The notes beneath the pieces were generated by a model that was given only the letters and a program-made list of their open reading frames with translations, did no database searches and was not told where the DNA came from. Positions 28,502 through 37,858 of a DNA stretch of 64,000 nt are shown here, piece after piece. Each line of letters opens with the position of its first letter. Position 1 is the first letter of the stretch. Source of the DNA: Rheinheimera soli (GTDB lineage Bacteria > Pseudomonadota > Gammaproteobacteria > Enterobacterales > Alteromonadaceae); assembly GCF_021290985.1 (NCBI RefSeq), contig NZ_JAJOYU010000001.1, positions 1 to 64,000 on the forward strand, given 5' to 3'. The translations under genes and the position numbers were made by a program.

Positions 28502-28556
28502 TAAAAGCTGCGGCAGGGAAAGCCTGAATTTTATGGCCCTCTCCCACCGCAGCTTT
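28502..28556 (-). terminator. Intrinsic terminator of the TonB-dependent receptor gene
   Basis: On the minus strand AAAGCTGCGG and CCGCAGCTTT pair across a 33-nt loop that itself contains a GC-rich stem, then run into TTATTC. It lies 16 nt after the receptor stop codon. Confidence 0.7.
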
Positions 28557-28571
28557 GGTTTTTAACAGCTG

Positions 28572-30896
28572 CTACATAAAGCTTTTGGTGAACTCAATAC
28601 CAAAAAATGCTGGCGCACCCGGGATAAAGCTTGGGAAACCAAAAGCACCACCTGTGTTGCCTGCATCCACCAGATATTCTTTATCAAATAAGTTGCTGGA
28701 ATACAGAGTTACAGACCAGTGTTGCTGAGTGTTCTCCAGCCCTACACGCAAGCTGGTGAGCTGCACTGCGCCCTGGCTGATATCAAAACCTGCAACTGGA
28801 GCGTTAGCTTCTTCAAAGAAAATATCGCTGCGAAAACTGTAGATCAACGAGCTGTTCAGTTGATATTCGCCGCCCAGTTCGTAGCTATGCATCAGGCCTG
28901 TGCCTGCCGTGTATTCCGGCTGCAGGCGGAATCTGTTGCCCGCTAAGTTACCGTTGCTGCTGTCATCATCAATTTTTGCGTCAATCCAGGCTAGATTGGC
29001 AAACCAGTCCAGGTTGTCGGTTAATGTAACGCTCAGCTCGGTCTCTATACCGATATTTTTCGCATTACCGGCGTTGGCTGTATAGGTGTTACCCGCATCA
29101 TCACGCAGGCTGACCTGGAAGTTCTGATAATCCTGATAGAACATCGATACCGCATAACGCAGCTCGTTGTTTGCCGTGCTGCCTTTGATACCTGCTTCGT
29201 AGTTCCAGATATACTCGGCCGGAATCTCGGTCACTCGTGGTACTACGCCAGCCGCGCTATTGGCAGAACCTACATCCATCACTTCTGAACGACGGCCTTT
29301 TGAAACAGTAGCGTAGACGTTCAGTTGTTCGTTTAGACGATACAGTACGTTAAAACGTGGTAACCAGGCGTCAAAGCTGCCTTCGGCAATAAAAATTTGA
29401 CCATTGGTTGAAACTACGGGCAATAGCGGTGCTTTTGTCAGGAACGAATTAGCAAAGTTTGACGCGTAACGGCTGGTTTTATCTTCATCGACATAACGTA
29501 AACCTGCAGTCAGCTCTAACTCTTTTGTCACTGCATAACTGAAATCAGCAAAAACCGAAAAGGCTTTATTTTCACCAAAATTCTGATAGCTGCCCTGATA
29601 AGGCAATAACTGCAACTGGCCTTGAGTTAGCAGTGGAGTCAAAATATTCACTGTGCCGTCAGGGTTAATACAAGGCTGATTATAAGCGGCCAAAACTCCG
29701 ACACAGTTCAAATAAACGGATTCCTCTGTACTAAAAGGCACTAACTGAGAACCATCTTCGTCAAAGTAACTGACACCAAAAAAGCTATTGAGCTTGTCGC
29801 CGCTGTAGTTCAGGCGTAATTCCTGACTGAATTGATCGCCAACCGCATCTTCAGCAAATTCTAAAAACCAGGCTTGGGTGCCGTCTGCATCAAAAACTTC
29901 CAGTGAATCAAAACTACGTTTAGCGCTGATACTGGTTAACTGCCACTGCTCGTTTAAATCCCAGTTCACTGTCATATTTAAGTCTTTGACAGTGCGCTCT
30001 ACGCCCAAATCAGATTTGCCAAATACTTGTTGTGCTAAAGGGCTGCCACTGGCCTCTACGAAGCTATACGGGCTGGTATCGCCCCCTGTTGGCGCAAAAC
30101 GACGACTTTTAAAGGCTGTGCCTGTGTCGTTATTTTTTTCATAGTTGTACACCAGATCAACAGTTAAATCTTCATTCGGGGTAATACGCAATGAAGGGCG
30201 AATACCGGTACGTTCAATGCCATGTAAATCCGGCTGGTTTTGAGCAATGTTGTCGACATAACCATCACGTTCTTTATAAGTAAAAGCCAGACGACCTTGT
30301 ACTTTTTGCTCGCCGCCCGTGATAAAACCATTCACATTTTTTGCAGAAAAATTGCCTGCACCTAAAGTCACACCAGCTTCGAACTCTTCCTGAGGTTTAC
30401 GGGTGGTGACACTTAAAGCCCCCACAGAAGCAGCTGTACCAAATAAAGTCGCTTGTGGCCCCTTCACTACTTCAACCCGTTCAATATCAAAGAGCTCGAA
30501 GTAAGAACCCCGTGAGCGGGAAATATCAGTGCCGTTGTAATAGACAGAAACACGCGGGGAAGCCTGAGCAGAGCCGCTGTCTGAGGTAATACCTCGAATG
30601 ACAAAACCCGGGTTGTTTGGGCTTTGCTCCTGAATCACTAAACCCGGAGTGATATCGGACAACACATCCAGATCAGCAATACCTAAGTGCTCCAGCATTT
30701 CACCGCTAAAAGCCGACACAGTCACAGGCACATCCTGAATCGACTGCACGCGCTTTTGTGTGGTCACTGTCATACGCTCTATCGCGGCTTCATCGCCTTC
30801 TGCCGCCATAACTGTACATGCGCCACTGGCCAAATTCGCCAGCACTAACGAGCTTAACATCTTCTTTTTAAATTGTTTTTGTCTGGAATACGTCAT
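28572..30896 (-). CDS. TonB-dependent outer-membrane receptor
   Basis: A 774-aa outer-membrane active transporter. There is a signal peptide to about residue 31 (ACTVMAA), a plug domain beginning VQSIQDVPVTVSAFSGEML and carrying PGFVIRGITSDSG and VEVVKGPQATLFGTAAS, and a long beta-barrel ending in aromatic-rich FFGIEFTKSFM, as OMPs do with a C-terminal strand. Substrate is not evident. The neighbouring secreted hydrolase suggests an organic ester, not necessarily a siderophore. No Fur box was recognised upstream. Confidence 0.92.
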   Translation of the reverse strand: MTYSRQKQFKKKMLSSLVLANLASGACTVMAAEGDEAAIERMTVTTQKRVQSIQDVPVTVSAFSGEMLEHLGIADLDVLSDITPGLVIQEQSPNNPGFVIRGITSDSGSAQASPRVSVYYNGTDISRSRGSYFELFDIERVEVVKGPQATLFGTAASVGALSVTTRKPQEEFEAGVTLGAGNFSAKNVNGFITGGEQKVQGRLAFTYKERDGYVDNIAQNQPDLHGIERTGIRPSLRITPNEDLTVDLVYNYEKNNDTGTAFKSRRFAPTGGDTSPYSFVEASGSPLAQQVFGKSDLGVERTVKDLNMTVNWDLNEQWQLTSISAKRSFDSLEVFDADGTQAWFLEFAEDAVGDQFSQELRLNYSGDKLNSFFGVSYFDEDGSQLVPFSTEESVYLNCVGVLAAYNQPCINPDGTVNILTPLLTQGQLQLLPYQGSYQNFGENKAFSVFADFSYAVTKELELTAGLRYVDEDKTSRYASNFANSFLTKAPLLPVVSTNGQIFIAEGSFDAWLPRFNVLYRLNEQLNVYATVSKGRRSEVMDVGSANSAAGVVPRVTEIPAEYIWNYEAGIKGSTANNELRYAVSMFYQDYQNFQVSLRDDAGNTYTANAGNAKNIGIETELSVTLTDNLDWFANLAWIDAKIDDDSSNGNLAGNRFRLQPEYTAGTGLMHSYELGGEYQLNSSLIYSFRSDIFFEEANAPVAGFDISQGAVQLTSLRVGLENTQQHWSVTLYSSNLFDKEYLVDAGNTGGAFGFPSFIPGAPAFFGIEFTKSFM

Positions 30897-31220
30897 GACT
30901 AAAATCCATCTGAGTGAAGGGAACAGCGGATTAAAGTAATGACTCTAAATGACAATCCAACTACATTTGGCTTACAAGTTGATTACAGTAGAAAAATAGT
31001 GATGGTATATAACCGATTAATTTATATAGTTTTTCTAATCTTGAAACATCTAAAGTTCGGCGCTGTCTGCTGAATGCGGCATACTCCCTGATCTAGCTCT
31101 TTCGCCTGGCTTTATCGCGGCAATCTGCCCGTCTTTCGCAAAAATGTTAGAGCCCAAAGGCAAGCTTGCGCTGCTGCGTATATAGTTCAGTTATACCTTC
31201 GCTGCCTTGATAAGGGCTTT
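30897..31220. other. Gene-free divergent region (324 nt)
   Basis: Lies between the divergent TonB-receptor and binding-protein genes. The receptor-proximal part (to about 31050) is AT-rich and should hold its promoter. I see no gene, repeat or confident operator. Confidence 0.5.
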
Positions 31221-32024
31221 ATGAAGCTTTTTCTTGCCGCCATAGTCTGTTTACTGATGAGTTTTCGCTCACAAAGCTGCACCTTGCGTATGGGCATTGA
31301 AACCAGCTTTGCGCCTTATATTATTCAGCAGGGTAAAAGCTGGAGCGGCCTGAATGTTGAGTTGCTGACCCGTCTGGCAAAGGAAGTGGATTGTACTCTG
31401 GAGTTTATTCATAGCCCTTGGTTACGCTCGTTAAAGCTGATTGAACAGGGCGAACTGGATGTGTTAAGCCACTTAAGTTACAACGCCGAACGCAGCAAAC
31501 ACTTTGTATTTATTGGCCCGCATCAGCAAGAAATTATCTATCTGGTGGGAATAGCAAAGGCTTTTCCGGGGTTAACCAATCTGACCGAGCTAAAACGCAC
31601 TGGCACATCGGGCATTATTGCGTTACTTAACGGCGCTTATTACGGCGATGAGCTGGACAGCATTTTAAACGATGCAAAAAATCGCACTCGTTTTGTGTTT
31701 ATTCGAGGTAATGAGGATAAACAGGCGTTGCTGCTCAATGGTCGTGTGCATGGCGTGCTGGAAGATATTGTGGCTTATCACTACTGGAAAAAGCAGGCTG
31801 GCTTGTCAACAGTTGGCTTAGAACCCTTGTTTGAGGTGTATCAAAGCCCTGTGTATTTTGGCTTTAACCGCCACACACTAAGCCCGCAGCAATTAGAGCA
31901 ACTGGCAAAAGCCTGGCAACTTTTATACGACAATGGCGAGCTAAGCCGTATAGTTCAGCGCTACCAAACGGCGGAGTATCAATTTAGCTTGCCAGCGCCA
32001 GCCTCTCTGTTATCGCCTTTCTAA
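31221..32024 (+). CDS. Periplasmic substrate-binding protein (SBP_bac_3 family)
   Basis: A 267-aa protein with a short signal peptide ending in the FRSQSC region, then an amino-acid-type binding domain: LRMGIETSFAPYIIQQGKSW, GLNVELLTRLAKEV and LKLIEQGELDVLSHLSYNAERS. AAGGG precedes the ATG. No permease or ATPase lies nearby, so it may be an orphan receptor rather than a transporter part. The Cys in RSQSC could suggest a lipoprotein, but the lipobox is poor. Confidence 0.78.
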   Translation: MKLFLAAIVCLLMSFRSQSCTLRMGIETSFAPYIIQQGKSWSGLNVELLTRLAKEVDCTLEFIHSPWLRSLKLIEQGELDVLSHLSYNAERSKHFVFIGPHQQEIIYLVGIAKAFPGLTNLTELKRTGTSGIIALLNGAYYGDELDSILNDAKNRTRFVFIRGNEDKQALLLNGRVHGVLEDIVAYHYWKKQAGLSTVGLEPLFEVYQSPVYFGFNRHTLSPQQLEQLAKAWQLLYDNGELSRIVQRYQTAEYQFSLPAPASLLSPF

Positions 32025-32055
32025 CTGCAAAATAAGCAGCAAAGAGCTACAAGCA

Positions 32056-32084
32056 AAAAATCCCCGAACATGTCGGGGATTTTT
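32056..32084. terminator. Bidirectional intrinsic terminator
   Basis: AAAAATCCCCGA and TCGGGGATTTTT pair around ACATG, ending in T5 on the plus strand and A-rich on the other. It sits between the convergent binding-protein and yciI genes. Confidence 0.88.
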
Positions 32085-32121
32085 GGGAGCTATTTGGCTA
32101 AGCAGTCAGCGCCTTCAATAC

Positions 32122-32421
32122 TTAAGGCAACACCTTTTTAAATGGCTTCACTACTGAGTTGGCGTACACTCCTGCTGCTATGTATGGATCTGCAGCTGCC
32201 CAGGCCTTGGCCTGTTCTAAAGACTCAAACTGCGCTACCACTAAAGAGCCGGTAAAACCTGCTTCAGCCGGGTCTTCCAGGTCAACTGCTGGCAATGGGC
32301 CTGCAATTAATAAACGGTCCTGGGCTTTTAATTCCTGCAAACGGGCTAAATGCTGTTCACGTACTTGCTTACGTAATGGCAGGCTATTTGGCACATCTTC
32401 CGAACAAATCATGTAATACAT
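32122..32421 (-). CDS. yciI: YciI family protein
   Basis: A small cytoplasmic protein of 99 aa (E. coli YciI 98) with the dimeric alpha+beta YCII fold: [22 protein letters not shown] and [25 protein letters not shown]. The family has proposed active-site His/Asp residues but no settled reaction. I moved the start from TTG 32433 to ATG 32421, which has GAGG 6 nt upstream and the usual N-terminus. Confidence 0.88.
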   Translation of the reverse strand: MYYMICSEDVPNSLPLRKQVREQHLARLQELKAQDRLLIAGPLPAVDLEDPAEAGFTGSLVVAQFESLEQAKAWAAADPYIAAGVYANSVVKPFKKVLP

Positions 32422-32508
32422 CAGCGACCTCAACTAAAAGGGGTTATTTCGCGGCACATTAGCAGAAGCGCTGATGCAATCCAAGCCAGCTGCGCCAGAT
32501 TCACAGCC

Positions 32509-33219
32509 TTAAACCGCGTGCTGAAACTGAGTTTTACGTTCGTTGTAAAAATCGACCATTTGCTGCATCACTGTTTCTTCATAAGGCTGCAGACTGCTTA
32601 AAATCATACGCTTTTCGCCACGGCCTATCACTTCACCATTTTCGACCAGCTCAAAACCTAAGCGGGCTAAACCCCGTTTGCCTTCGACTGTTAAGCCATT
32701 GTGGGCTAAACGTAATTCAGGCGATTGTGCTGAAAAACGGTCAAATTCCAGCGTCATGCTTTCGTAAATCACCAGCGGACGTTGTGGGTTAATCATCACC
32801 TGATGCTGCTGCATTAAAGGCTGCAGGATATGTGGGAAGTTTTGGCCTGAGAAACGCACATAGTCTTTGACTAAGGATTCGATGTAGCCCAAATCATGAT
32901 GAATTTCACCTTGCTGGCGCAAAATCAAATAATTCTTTTGCTGCTGATCACACAAACGCCATTCATCACCTTGCTGCTCTGAGTGCAACAGCACATCTGA
33001 GCTGACCATACCGGCGAAGGTGCAATGTAATTTTTGCGCTAAACCGTGTTTGCTGACCATATGAGCAAACAACAAATCACCAGGCACACAGAATCTTTTA
33101 CTGTCGGCGTCGTGGATAGGGTTAAAATCTGTCGCCACTTCCTTGGCAAAACGGCAGGCCTGCTGACGGCTAAAACTGACTTCGTGGTTATGCTCACTAA
33201 TAAACTGCTGTAAAAACAT
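32509..33219 (-). CDS. DUF3581 family protein
   Basis: A 236-aa soluble protein matching DUF3581, a family found in Shewanella, Vibrio and relatives. The stretch SRQQACRFAKEVATDFNPIHD followed by RFCVPGDLLFAHMV recalls the hydratase part of hot-dog-fold (MaoC-like) proteins; here it is split by its DFNPIHD motif. The function is not established. GGGGA precedes the ATG. Confidence 0.8.
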   Translation of the reverse strand: MFLQQFISEHNHEVSFSRQQACRFAKEVATDFNPIHDADSKRFCVPGDLLFAHMVSKHGLAQKLHCTFAGMVSSDVLLHSEQQGDEWRLCDQQQKNYLILRQQGEIHHDLGYIESLVKDYVRFSGQNFPHILQPLMQQHQVMINPQRPLVIYESMTLEFDRFSAQSPELRLAHNGLTVEGKRGLARLGFELVENGEVIGRGEKRMILSSLQPYEETVMQQMVDFYNERKTQFQHAV

Positions 33220-33293
33220 GGATCCCCGTCCTGACGACTATCGAAGTGGTGCAGTGTACCTCAGACAACGATTCAAATTGGTCTAGCCAGTCA

Positions 33294-35060
33294 TTAGTTG
33301 ACTAAGGCATTCTGGCCAGGCCCGCGTCGGCGTGAGATAAACAAAAAATTGCCCTGTGGTTTTTTCGCCTGTGTTTTGGCATCACTGGCCAAAGCAGCCA
33401 CATCATGATGACAGACACATAACCTCGGGTCGGGAGACACTACCCCAACCGCCAGACTGAGTAAAGGATAAAACACCTGCTCGCCACTGCGATTCTGACT
33501 GCGAATGCCTCCAGCCTGCACATGAGCAGTTTCATAATAAAACAGCACCCGCTCGGCAAACTCATTCAGAACCTGCTGACATAACTCCTGCCAGTTTTCG
33601 CTGGTGAAAATGACGACAAAATCATCTCCACCCACATGCCCAACAAAATGACCACCTGCCCCGGCTATACTGGTCAGCAGCTCAGCCACCAGTTGGATCA
33701 CTAAATCGCCTCTGCTGTAACCATAGGTATCGTTGTAGGGTTTAAAGTCGTTTAAATCAAAATAGGCGATATGAAAACTTTTACGCCGCTGCAATAGCCC
33801 ATCGATTTCACGATAAATGGGTACGTTACCTGGCAATAAAGTCAGAGGATTAGCGTACCGTGCATTTTGTAATTTGCTCTCTGTGATGCGTTTTAATAAA
33901 GCCCGCACCGAACCTAACCCCAGATACTTTTGATCGCGGGTGACAATAAAATACCAGCTACCTTCATCATCCTGATCGGTCACCTGCTGACTCAATTGAT
34001 CCAGGCTGCAATGCTCGTCTACGATCACCGCATCCTGATCCATCAGGGCTTTGACCGTTTTCTTTTCATACAAAGCACGGCCATAAGGGCTTGAGAACAG
34101 TTCAAACAATACGGACTTCTGAATAATACCCACAGGCTGTTCGTCTTCAACCACGGCCAGACTGGACCACTGTGGGTTTTTACTGAATATATCAAACAGC
34201 TGTGCCACAGTGGTGACACTGGCGACCGCAGGCACTGTTAATAGTAAAGCGCCAACCTGCTCAGTTGAATTAGCTGGCGCACTGCCCTGATTAGGATTGA
34301 GCTGATAACTACCCGTGACCACAGCACTCATCACCGCATGAGGGCGGCCTAATAAATAGCCCTGACCATAATCGGCCCCCAGTTCCTGACACAGCAGCAA
34401 CTCTTCGCGGGTTTCAATACCTTCGGCTACTACAGCTGAGCCTGTGCTTTTTGCCAAAGCAATAATACTGCGGACAAATTCTTTTTTGGTCGGGTCGGCA
34501 TGCACCTGACTGATAAAGTAGCGGTCAATTTTAATCAGATCGGGTTTAAGCTCAGACCAGAGTTTTAAACCGGAAAAGCCACTGCCTAAATCGTCGATAG
34601 CGATACGAAAACCCAGTTCACGGTAATGATGCACTGCATTCACCAGCACTGAGGAGTCATCTACCTGATATTGCTCCGACAGTTCAATCACCACCCGGCT
34701 AGGGTCCAATTGATACTGTTTCAGCAGAGCCAGGGTTAACCCGGATGGATGATCATTCGACAGTAATAACAGTGGGTTGACGTTTAAATACAAATCGCCT
34801 GGCACAGCAGCTGCGGAAAAAGCCGCAATGCTCAGTTCACGACAAAGCATTTCTAATTCAGGCAAAAGCTGGCATTGATGCGCCACTTTAAATAACACCA
34901 GAGGAGAATGTAGTGGACTGTCTGATGGCCCACGGATCAGCGCTTCATAGCCCTGAATATGGCCGGTATTAAAATCCAGTACAGGCTGAAACAGCGGCTG
35001 CAACTTACGCTGCTGTAAAATACTGACCAGTTCTTGCCTGTAACTTTCATCTGTCCACAT
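33294..35060 (-). CDS. EAL-CBS-GGDEF cyclic-di-GMP protein
   Basis: A 588-aa protein. The N-terminal EAL phosphodiesterase domain (about 20-255) keeps YEALIRG, the metal/catalytic AIDDLGSGFSGL and VVAEGIET. Two CBS domains follow (about 275-400), then a C-terminal GGDEF-like domain (about 420-575) whose signature is GGDDF and which has no RxxD inhibition site. The EAL-before-GGDEF order is reversed relative to most composite proteins. The phosphodiesterase looks active; the cyclase may be active or just bind GTP. The ATG at 35060 is preferred because the frame up to 35243 adds 61 residues of no domain. Confidence 0.88.
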   Translation of the reverse strand: MWTDESYRQELVSILQQRKLQPLFQPVLDFNTGHIQGYEALIRGPSDSPLHSPLVLFKVAHQCQLLPELEMLCRELSIAAFSAAAVPGDLYLNVNPLLLLSNDHPSGLTLALLKQYQLDPSRVVIELSEQYQVDDSSVLVNAVHHYRELGFRIAIDDLGSGFSGLKLWSELKPDLIKIDRYFISQVHADPTKKEFVRSIIALAKSTGSAVVAEGIETREELLLCQELGADYGQGYLLGRPHAVMSAVVTGSYQLNPNQGSAPANSTEQVGALLLTVPAVASVTTVAQLFDIFSKNPQWSSLAVVEDEQPVGIIQKSVLFELFSSPYGRALYEKKTVKALMDQDAVIVDEHCSLDQLSQQVTDQDDEGSWYFIVTRDQKYLGLGSVRALLKRITESKLQNARYANPLTLLPGNVPIYREIDGLLQRRKSFHIAYFDLNDFKPYNDTYGYSRGDLVIQLVAELLTSIAGAGGHFVGHVGGDDFVVIFTSENWQELCQQVLNEFAERVLFYYETAHVQAGGIRSQNRSGEQVFYPLLSLAVGVVSPDPRLCVCHHDVAALASDAKTQAKKPQGNFLFISRRRGPGQNALVN

Positions 35061-35307
35061 GGTACTGCGCTCATACAACTTCAATATGTGAAGTGTAAGA
35101 AGCCTGTGTGACAACCATATGACTATGGTCTTCTCCTGCGACAAGATACAAACCACAGATTTGGCGCGATTCTGGCAAGACAATAGGTCACGGCTGGCTT
35201 TATCGTCAGAAAATTGACAGAAGGCAGTATAAAGCAGACTCAATAACTTGACCCTGCCCTATGCCTTGGGTCTAATAGCGCGCTTTTCAAAACCGGATTT
35301 TGTATTT

Positions 35308-35832
35308 ATGACAACACCACAGCTTTTAAGCCCAGAATTTACAGGTATTGATGATTTAACTTTGGCTGAAGTGGACGCCAAGTTAAAAGAACATCAGCAG
35401 CTACTGCAGGTTTTGTTGCAATCACCTGGCAGCATGTTGTCGTATTTACCGCAAAATGACTCGGCTTTGGTCATTCAGACTGACGCTCAGCACACAACAC
35501 AACAAGACGCAGAACAACTTTTTCAGCAGGCTGTCGCTTTATCACAACAACAGCATGGGTATCAGGCTGCTACTTTCTACTGTCGTGCTGCTTATGCAGG
35601 TCATTTACAGGCGCAGGTTCAGTTAGGTCACTGTTACTTAAAAGGCGCTGGTGTACCTAAGTCTGCCGTATTGGCTTACAGCTGGTTTATTTTGGCGGCT
35701 TTACAGCAAGACAATACAGCTGAACAGGCCTGTACAGTACTGTGTAAACACTTAACTGCAGTGGACCAACAGCAGGCTCAACAATTAGCTGCTGAACGAT
35801 TTGAAAAAATTATCTTACAAAACAATAAGTAA
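35308..35832 (+). CDS. Sel1-like repeat protein
   Basis: A 174-aa Gln-rich protein. Residues ~75-150 contain Sel1/TPR-like repeats (QAATFYCRAAYAGHLQAQVQ and LGHCYLKGAGVPKSAVLAYS), usually protein-protein interaction scaffolds. The ATG at 35308 is preferred over 35248, whose extra 20 residues overlap the promoter region shared with the divergent EAL-CBS-GGDEF gene. No signal peptide. Partner unknown. Confidence 0.7.
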   Translation: MTTPQLLSPEFTGIDDLTLAEVDAKLKEHQQLLQVLLQSPGSMLSYLPQNDSALVIQTDAQHTTQQDAEQLFQQAVALSQQQHGYQAATFYCRAAYAGHLQAQVQLGHCYLKGAGVPKSAVLAYSWFILAALQQDNTAEQACTVLCKHLTAVDQQQAQQLAAERFEKIILQNNK

Positions 35833-35911
35833 CAAGGAATCTTTTCAAAAAGAGCAAAAAACCAGCAAAAACTTTGTAAAAAGAGCTTGCTTTTTAAACA
35901 ACAGAAAACTA

Positions 35912-35942
35912 CTGTATATCCATACACTGTAAATACAAACAG
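35912..35942 (+). promoter_or_regulatory. Tandem LexA (SOS) boxes upstream of sulA
   Basis: 35912-35927 reads CTGTATATCCATACAC (one base from the CTG-N10-CAG rule and close to the E. coli sulA box). 35927-35942 reads CTGTAAATACAAACAG and fits the rule exactly. They share one base and end 15 nt before the ATG. Confidence 0.82.
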
Positions 35943-35957
35943 TACTGGAGCATCACT

Positions 35958-36428
35958 ATGTTGAATTTAAATAAGGCAGTTCAGACTTACTCTTCACTGA
36001 ACCCAAATCAGTCACAGCATAAAACCGGTCAAACGGCTTTTTATCAAAAACTGCAGGTGACTGCGGGTCAGCTGGCCTTGCCTGAATTGCTGTTTATTAT
36101 TCAGCAGCATCAACAACACTCAGGCTGGGTGTTGTTACTGGCACCCAATCAGTTGCCGGATAAATCGACCTTCAGTGGTTTTGATCTAGATATGTCCAAA
36201 GTGCTGATGATCCAGCAAAAACAAATCAGCAATATTCATACAGTCTTGAGTGACGCCTTAAGCAGCAGCACTTGTAGTGCCGTAGTGGTATGGCAGGATC
36301 AGTTCAGCGAAAGCTCACTGCAGCATTATCAGCAACTGGCAGAACAGCACCAAACCTGTTTTTACCAGTTAAGCAGCGACGCCACACAAGCTCAGCGCAT
36401 GAATCAGCGTATTGCTGTTAGTCATTAA
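35958..36428 (+). CDS. sulA: SOS cell-division inhibitor SulA
   Basis: A 156-aa SulA-like protein that would bind FtsZ and block division during DNA damage. The similarity to E. coli SulA (169 aa) is in the core: LPELLFIIQQHQQHSGWVLLLAP against the E. coli LLLLPLLQQL...WQLWLTP, then MSKVLMIQQKQISNIHTVL and SAVVVWQDQF. GGAG lies about 8 nt before the ATG, and two SOS boxes lie just upstream, which makes the call secure. It is not next to lexA here, unlike in many relatives. Confidence 0.85.
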   Translation: MLNLNKAVQTYSSLNPNQSQHKTGQTAFYQKLQVTAGQLALPELLFIIQQHQQHSGWVLLLAPNQLPDKSTFSGFDLDMSKVLMIQQKQISNIHTVLSDALSSSTCSAVVVWQDQFSESSLQHYQQLAEQHQTCFYQLSSDATQAQRMNQRIAVSH

Positions 36429-36438
36429 TACAGTCCTG

Positions 36439-36465
36439 AAGCCGGATATAACAAATAACCGGCTT
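36439..36465 (+). terminator. Possible terminator hairpin after sulA
   Basis: AAGCCGG and CCGGCTT pair around a 13-nt loop beginning 10 nt past the sulA stop. There is no T-run, so factor-independent termination is doubtful. Confidence 0.35.
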
Positions 36466-36583
36466 GGCCCTGACAACCGTTTTGCTTACACTAAGCTCTG
36501 ATGAAAGTGATTAATTGATGTATTTCATTGAAGCTGTTTATTGAGGCTTTGTGGAAGTATCAAAAGCAGAGTGAGTAAACAAA

Positions 36584-37093
36584 GTGACGGATGTGTTGTC
36601 TTTTCCATGTTATTGCGGTTCAGGTAAAAAGTTTTCCAGCTGTTGTGAACCGCTGATCTGTGGCCAGGTTGTGGCAAAAAGCCCGGAGCAACTAATGCGT
36701 TCACGGTACAGCGCCTATTGCCATCATGCCAAAGATCCGCAGTGCTACAGTTATATAGTGCAGACTTACCATTCCACTGCCCGCTCGTTACACAATGAGG
36801 CAGATATTGCCGACTTCGCCAACGCAGTGCATTTTATTGGGCTAAAAATTCTATCTGATCCGCCACAACCCGAGCAGACATTAACAAGCAACCAGGTGCA
36901 TTTTATTGCCTCTTATCTGGCAGGCGATAAATTAGAACTGCTGGATGAAGTATCAGATTTTGAACTGGAACAAGGCCGCTGGGTGTATTGCAGTGGTGTA
37001 TTAACAGAACATCCTTCAGTCAGAGTATCCCGCAACGATCCTTGCCCTTGTGGCAGTGGCCTTAAATTTAAGAAATGCCAACATCGGATTTAA
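36584..37093 (+). CDS. ychJ: YchJ family SEC-C motif protein
   Basis: A 169-aa protein with a zinc-binding SEC-C motif at each end: CYCGSGKKFSSCC at residue 9 and CPCGSGLKFKKC at the C-terminus, with an NTF2-like middle domain (RSRYSAYCHH). This matches YchJ/UPF0225 (E. coli 152 aa). The start is GTG at 36584; no strong ribosome binding site is visible. Role not established. Confidence 0.88.
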   Translation: MTDVLSFPCYCGSGKKFSSCCEPLICGQVVAKSPEQLMRSRYSAYCHHAKDPQCYSYIVQTYHSTARSLHNEADIADFANAVHFIGLKILSDPPQPEQTLTSNQVHFIASYLAGDKLELLDEVSDFELEQGRWVYCSGVLTEHPSVRVSRNDPCPCGSGLKFKKCQHRI

Positions 37094-37100
37094 CTCAGTA

Positions 37101-37559
37101 TCAGGCGTGCAGCTGATTTAAAATCTCATACAAAGCGGTAGGATCGGCCTGCATCATCTCTGGCTTTTGCTGCACCACATGACGTCTTGCATGCAAACTT
37201 AAACCTGACTTCACCTCATCCGGCAGCTTGTGTTTATTGTCTTCCATCACCAAAGGTGCACCTTGTAACGAGTGCATTAAACGCAAAGCGACAGCTCCAC
37301 CTTGCTGGAAGGCGGTCGCCTGTTGCTTTAAATGCTGTTCGTCTTGTGGTTGAAAACTAAAAGGTCTGGCCTGCTGTATACCCAGTTGCTGGTACAGATC
37401 CGGTTGGAATCTGGCACTTTGTGTATCTGGAGTATAAAACTGAGCAGATTCATCGACAGCAGGCGACAGAAAAGCCAGCCACAGCGAAAAATCACTGAAC
37501 CGGTGTTGCTGTATTGCCTCGTTTAACCGAATACCGGTTTGCCACTCATTTATCAGCAT
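37101..37559 (-). CDS. VC2046/SO_2500-type conserved protein
   Basis: A 152-aa soluble protein. The features I see fit the gammaproteobacterial VC2046/SO_2500 group: a hydrophobic-aromatic N-terminus (HRFSDFSLWLAFLSPAV) and a C-terminal helical end (LSLHARRHVVQQKPEMM). I assign the family from memory, without a search. It converges with ychJ, stopping 7 nt from it, and is the last gene before tRNA-Tyr. Function unknown. Confidence 0.55.
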   Translation of the reverse strand: MLINEWQTGIRLNEAIQQHRFSDFSLWLAFLSPAVDESAQFYTPDTQSARFQPDLYQQLGIQQARPFSFQPQDEQHLKQQATAFQQGGAVALRLMHSLQGAPLVMEDNKHKLPDEVKSGLSLHARRHVVQQKPEMMQADPTALYEILNQLHA

Positions 37560-37670
37560 AAAATCTGCACAAAAACATCATATTGTTTGCTTTATCGGCA
37601 GTCAGACAAAAAAGTTGAGTAATTTTCTTTACATCAAAATGTTTTTTGATAAGATGCGCACCACACTTGT

Positions 37671-37755
<85 letters not shown>

Positions 37756-37858
37756 TTTTCCTTCTGCATTACAGTTCAAAAATAAGTCTCTAAATTTTCC
37801 TTGCTAAAATCAAACATATTATCAACACTTGCGATAATTGAATCGATAGGTTTGCTGA

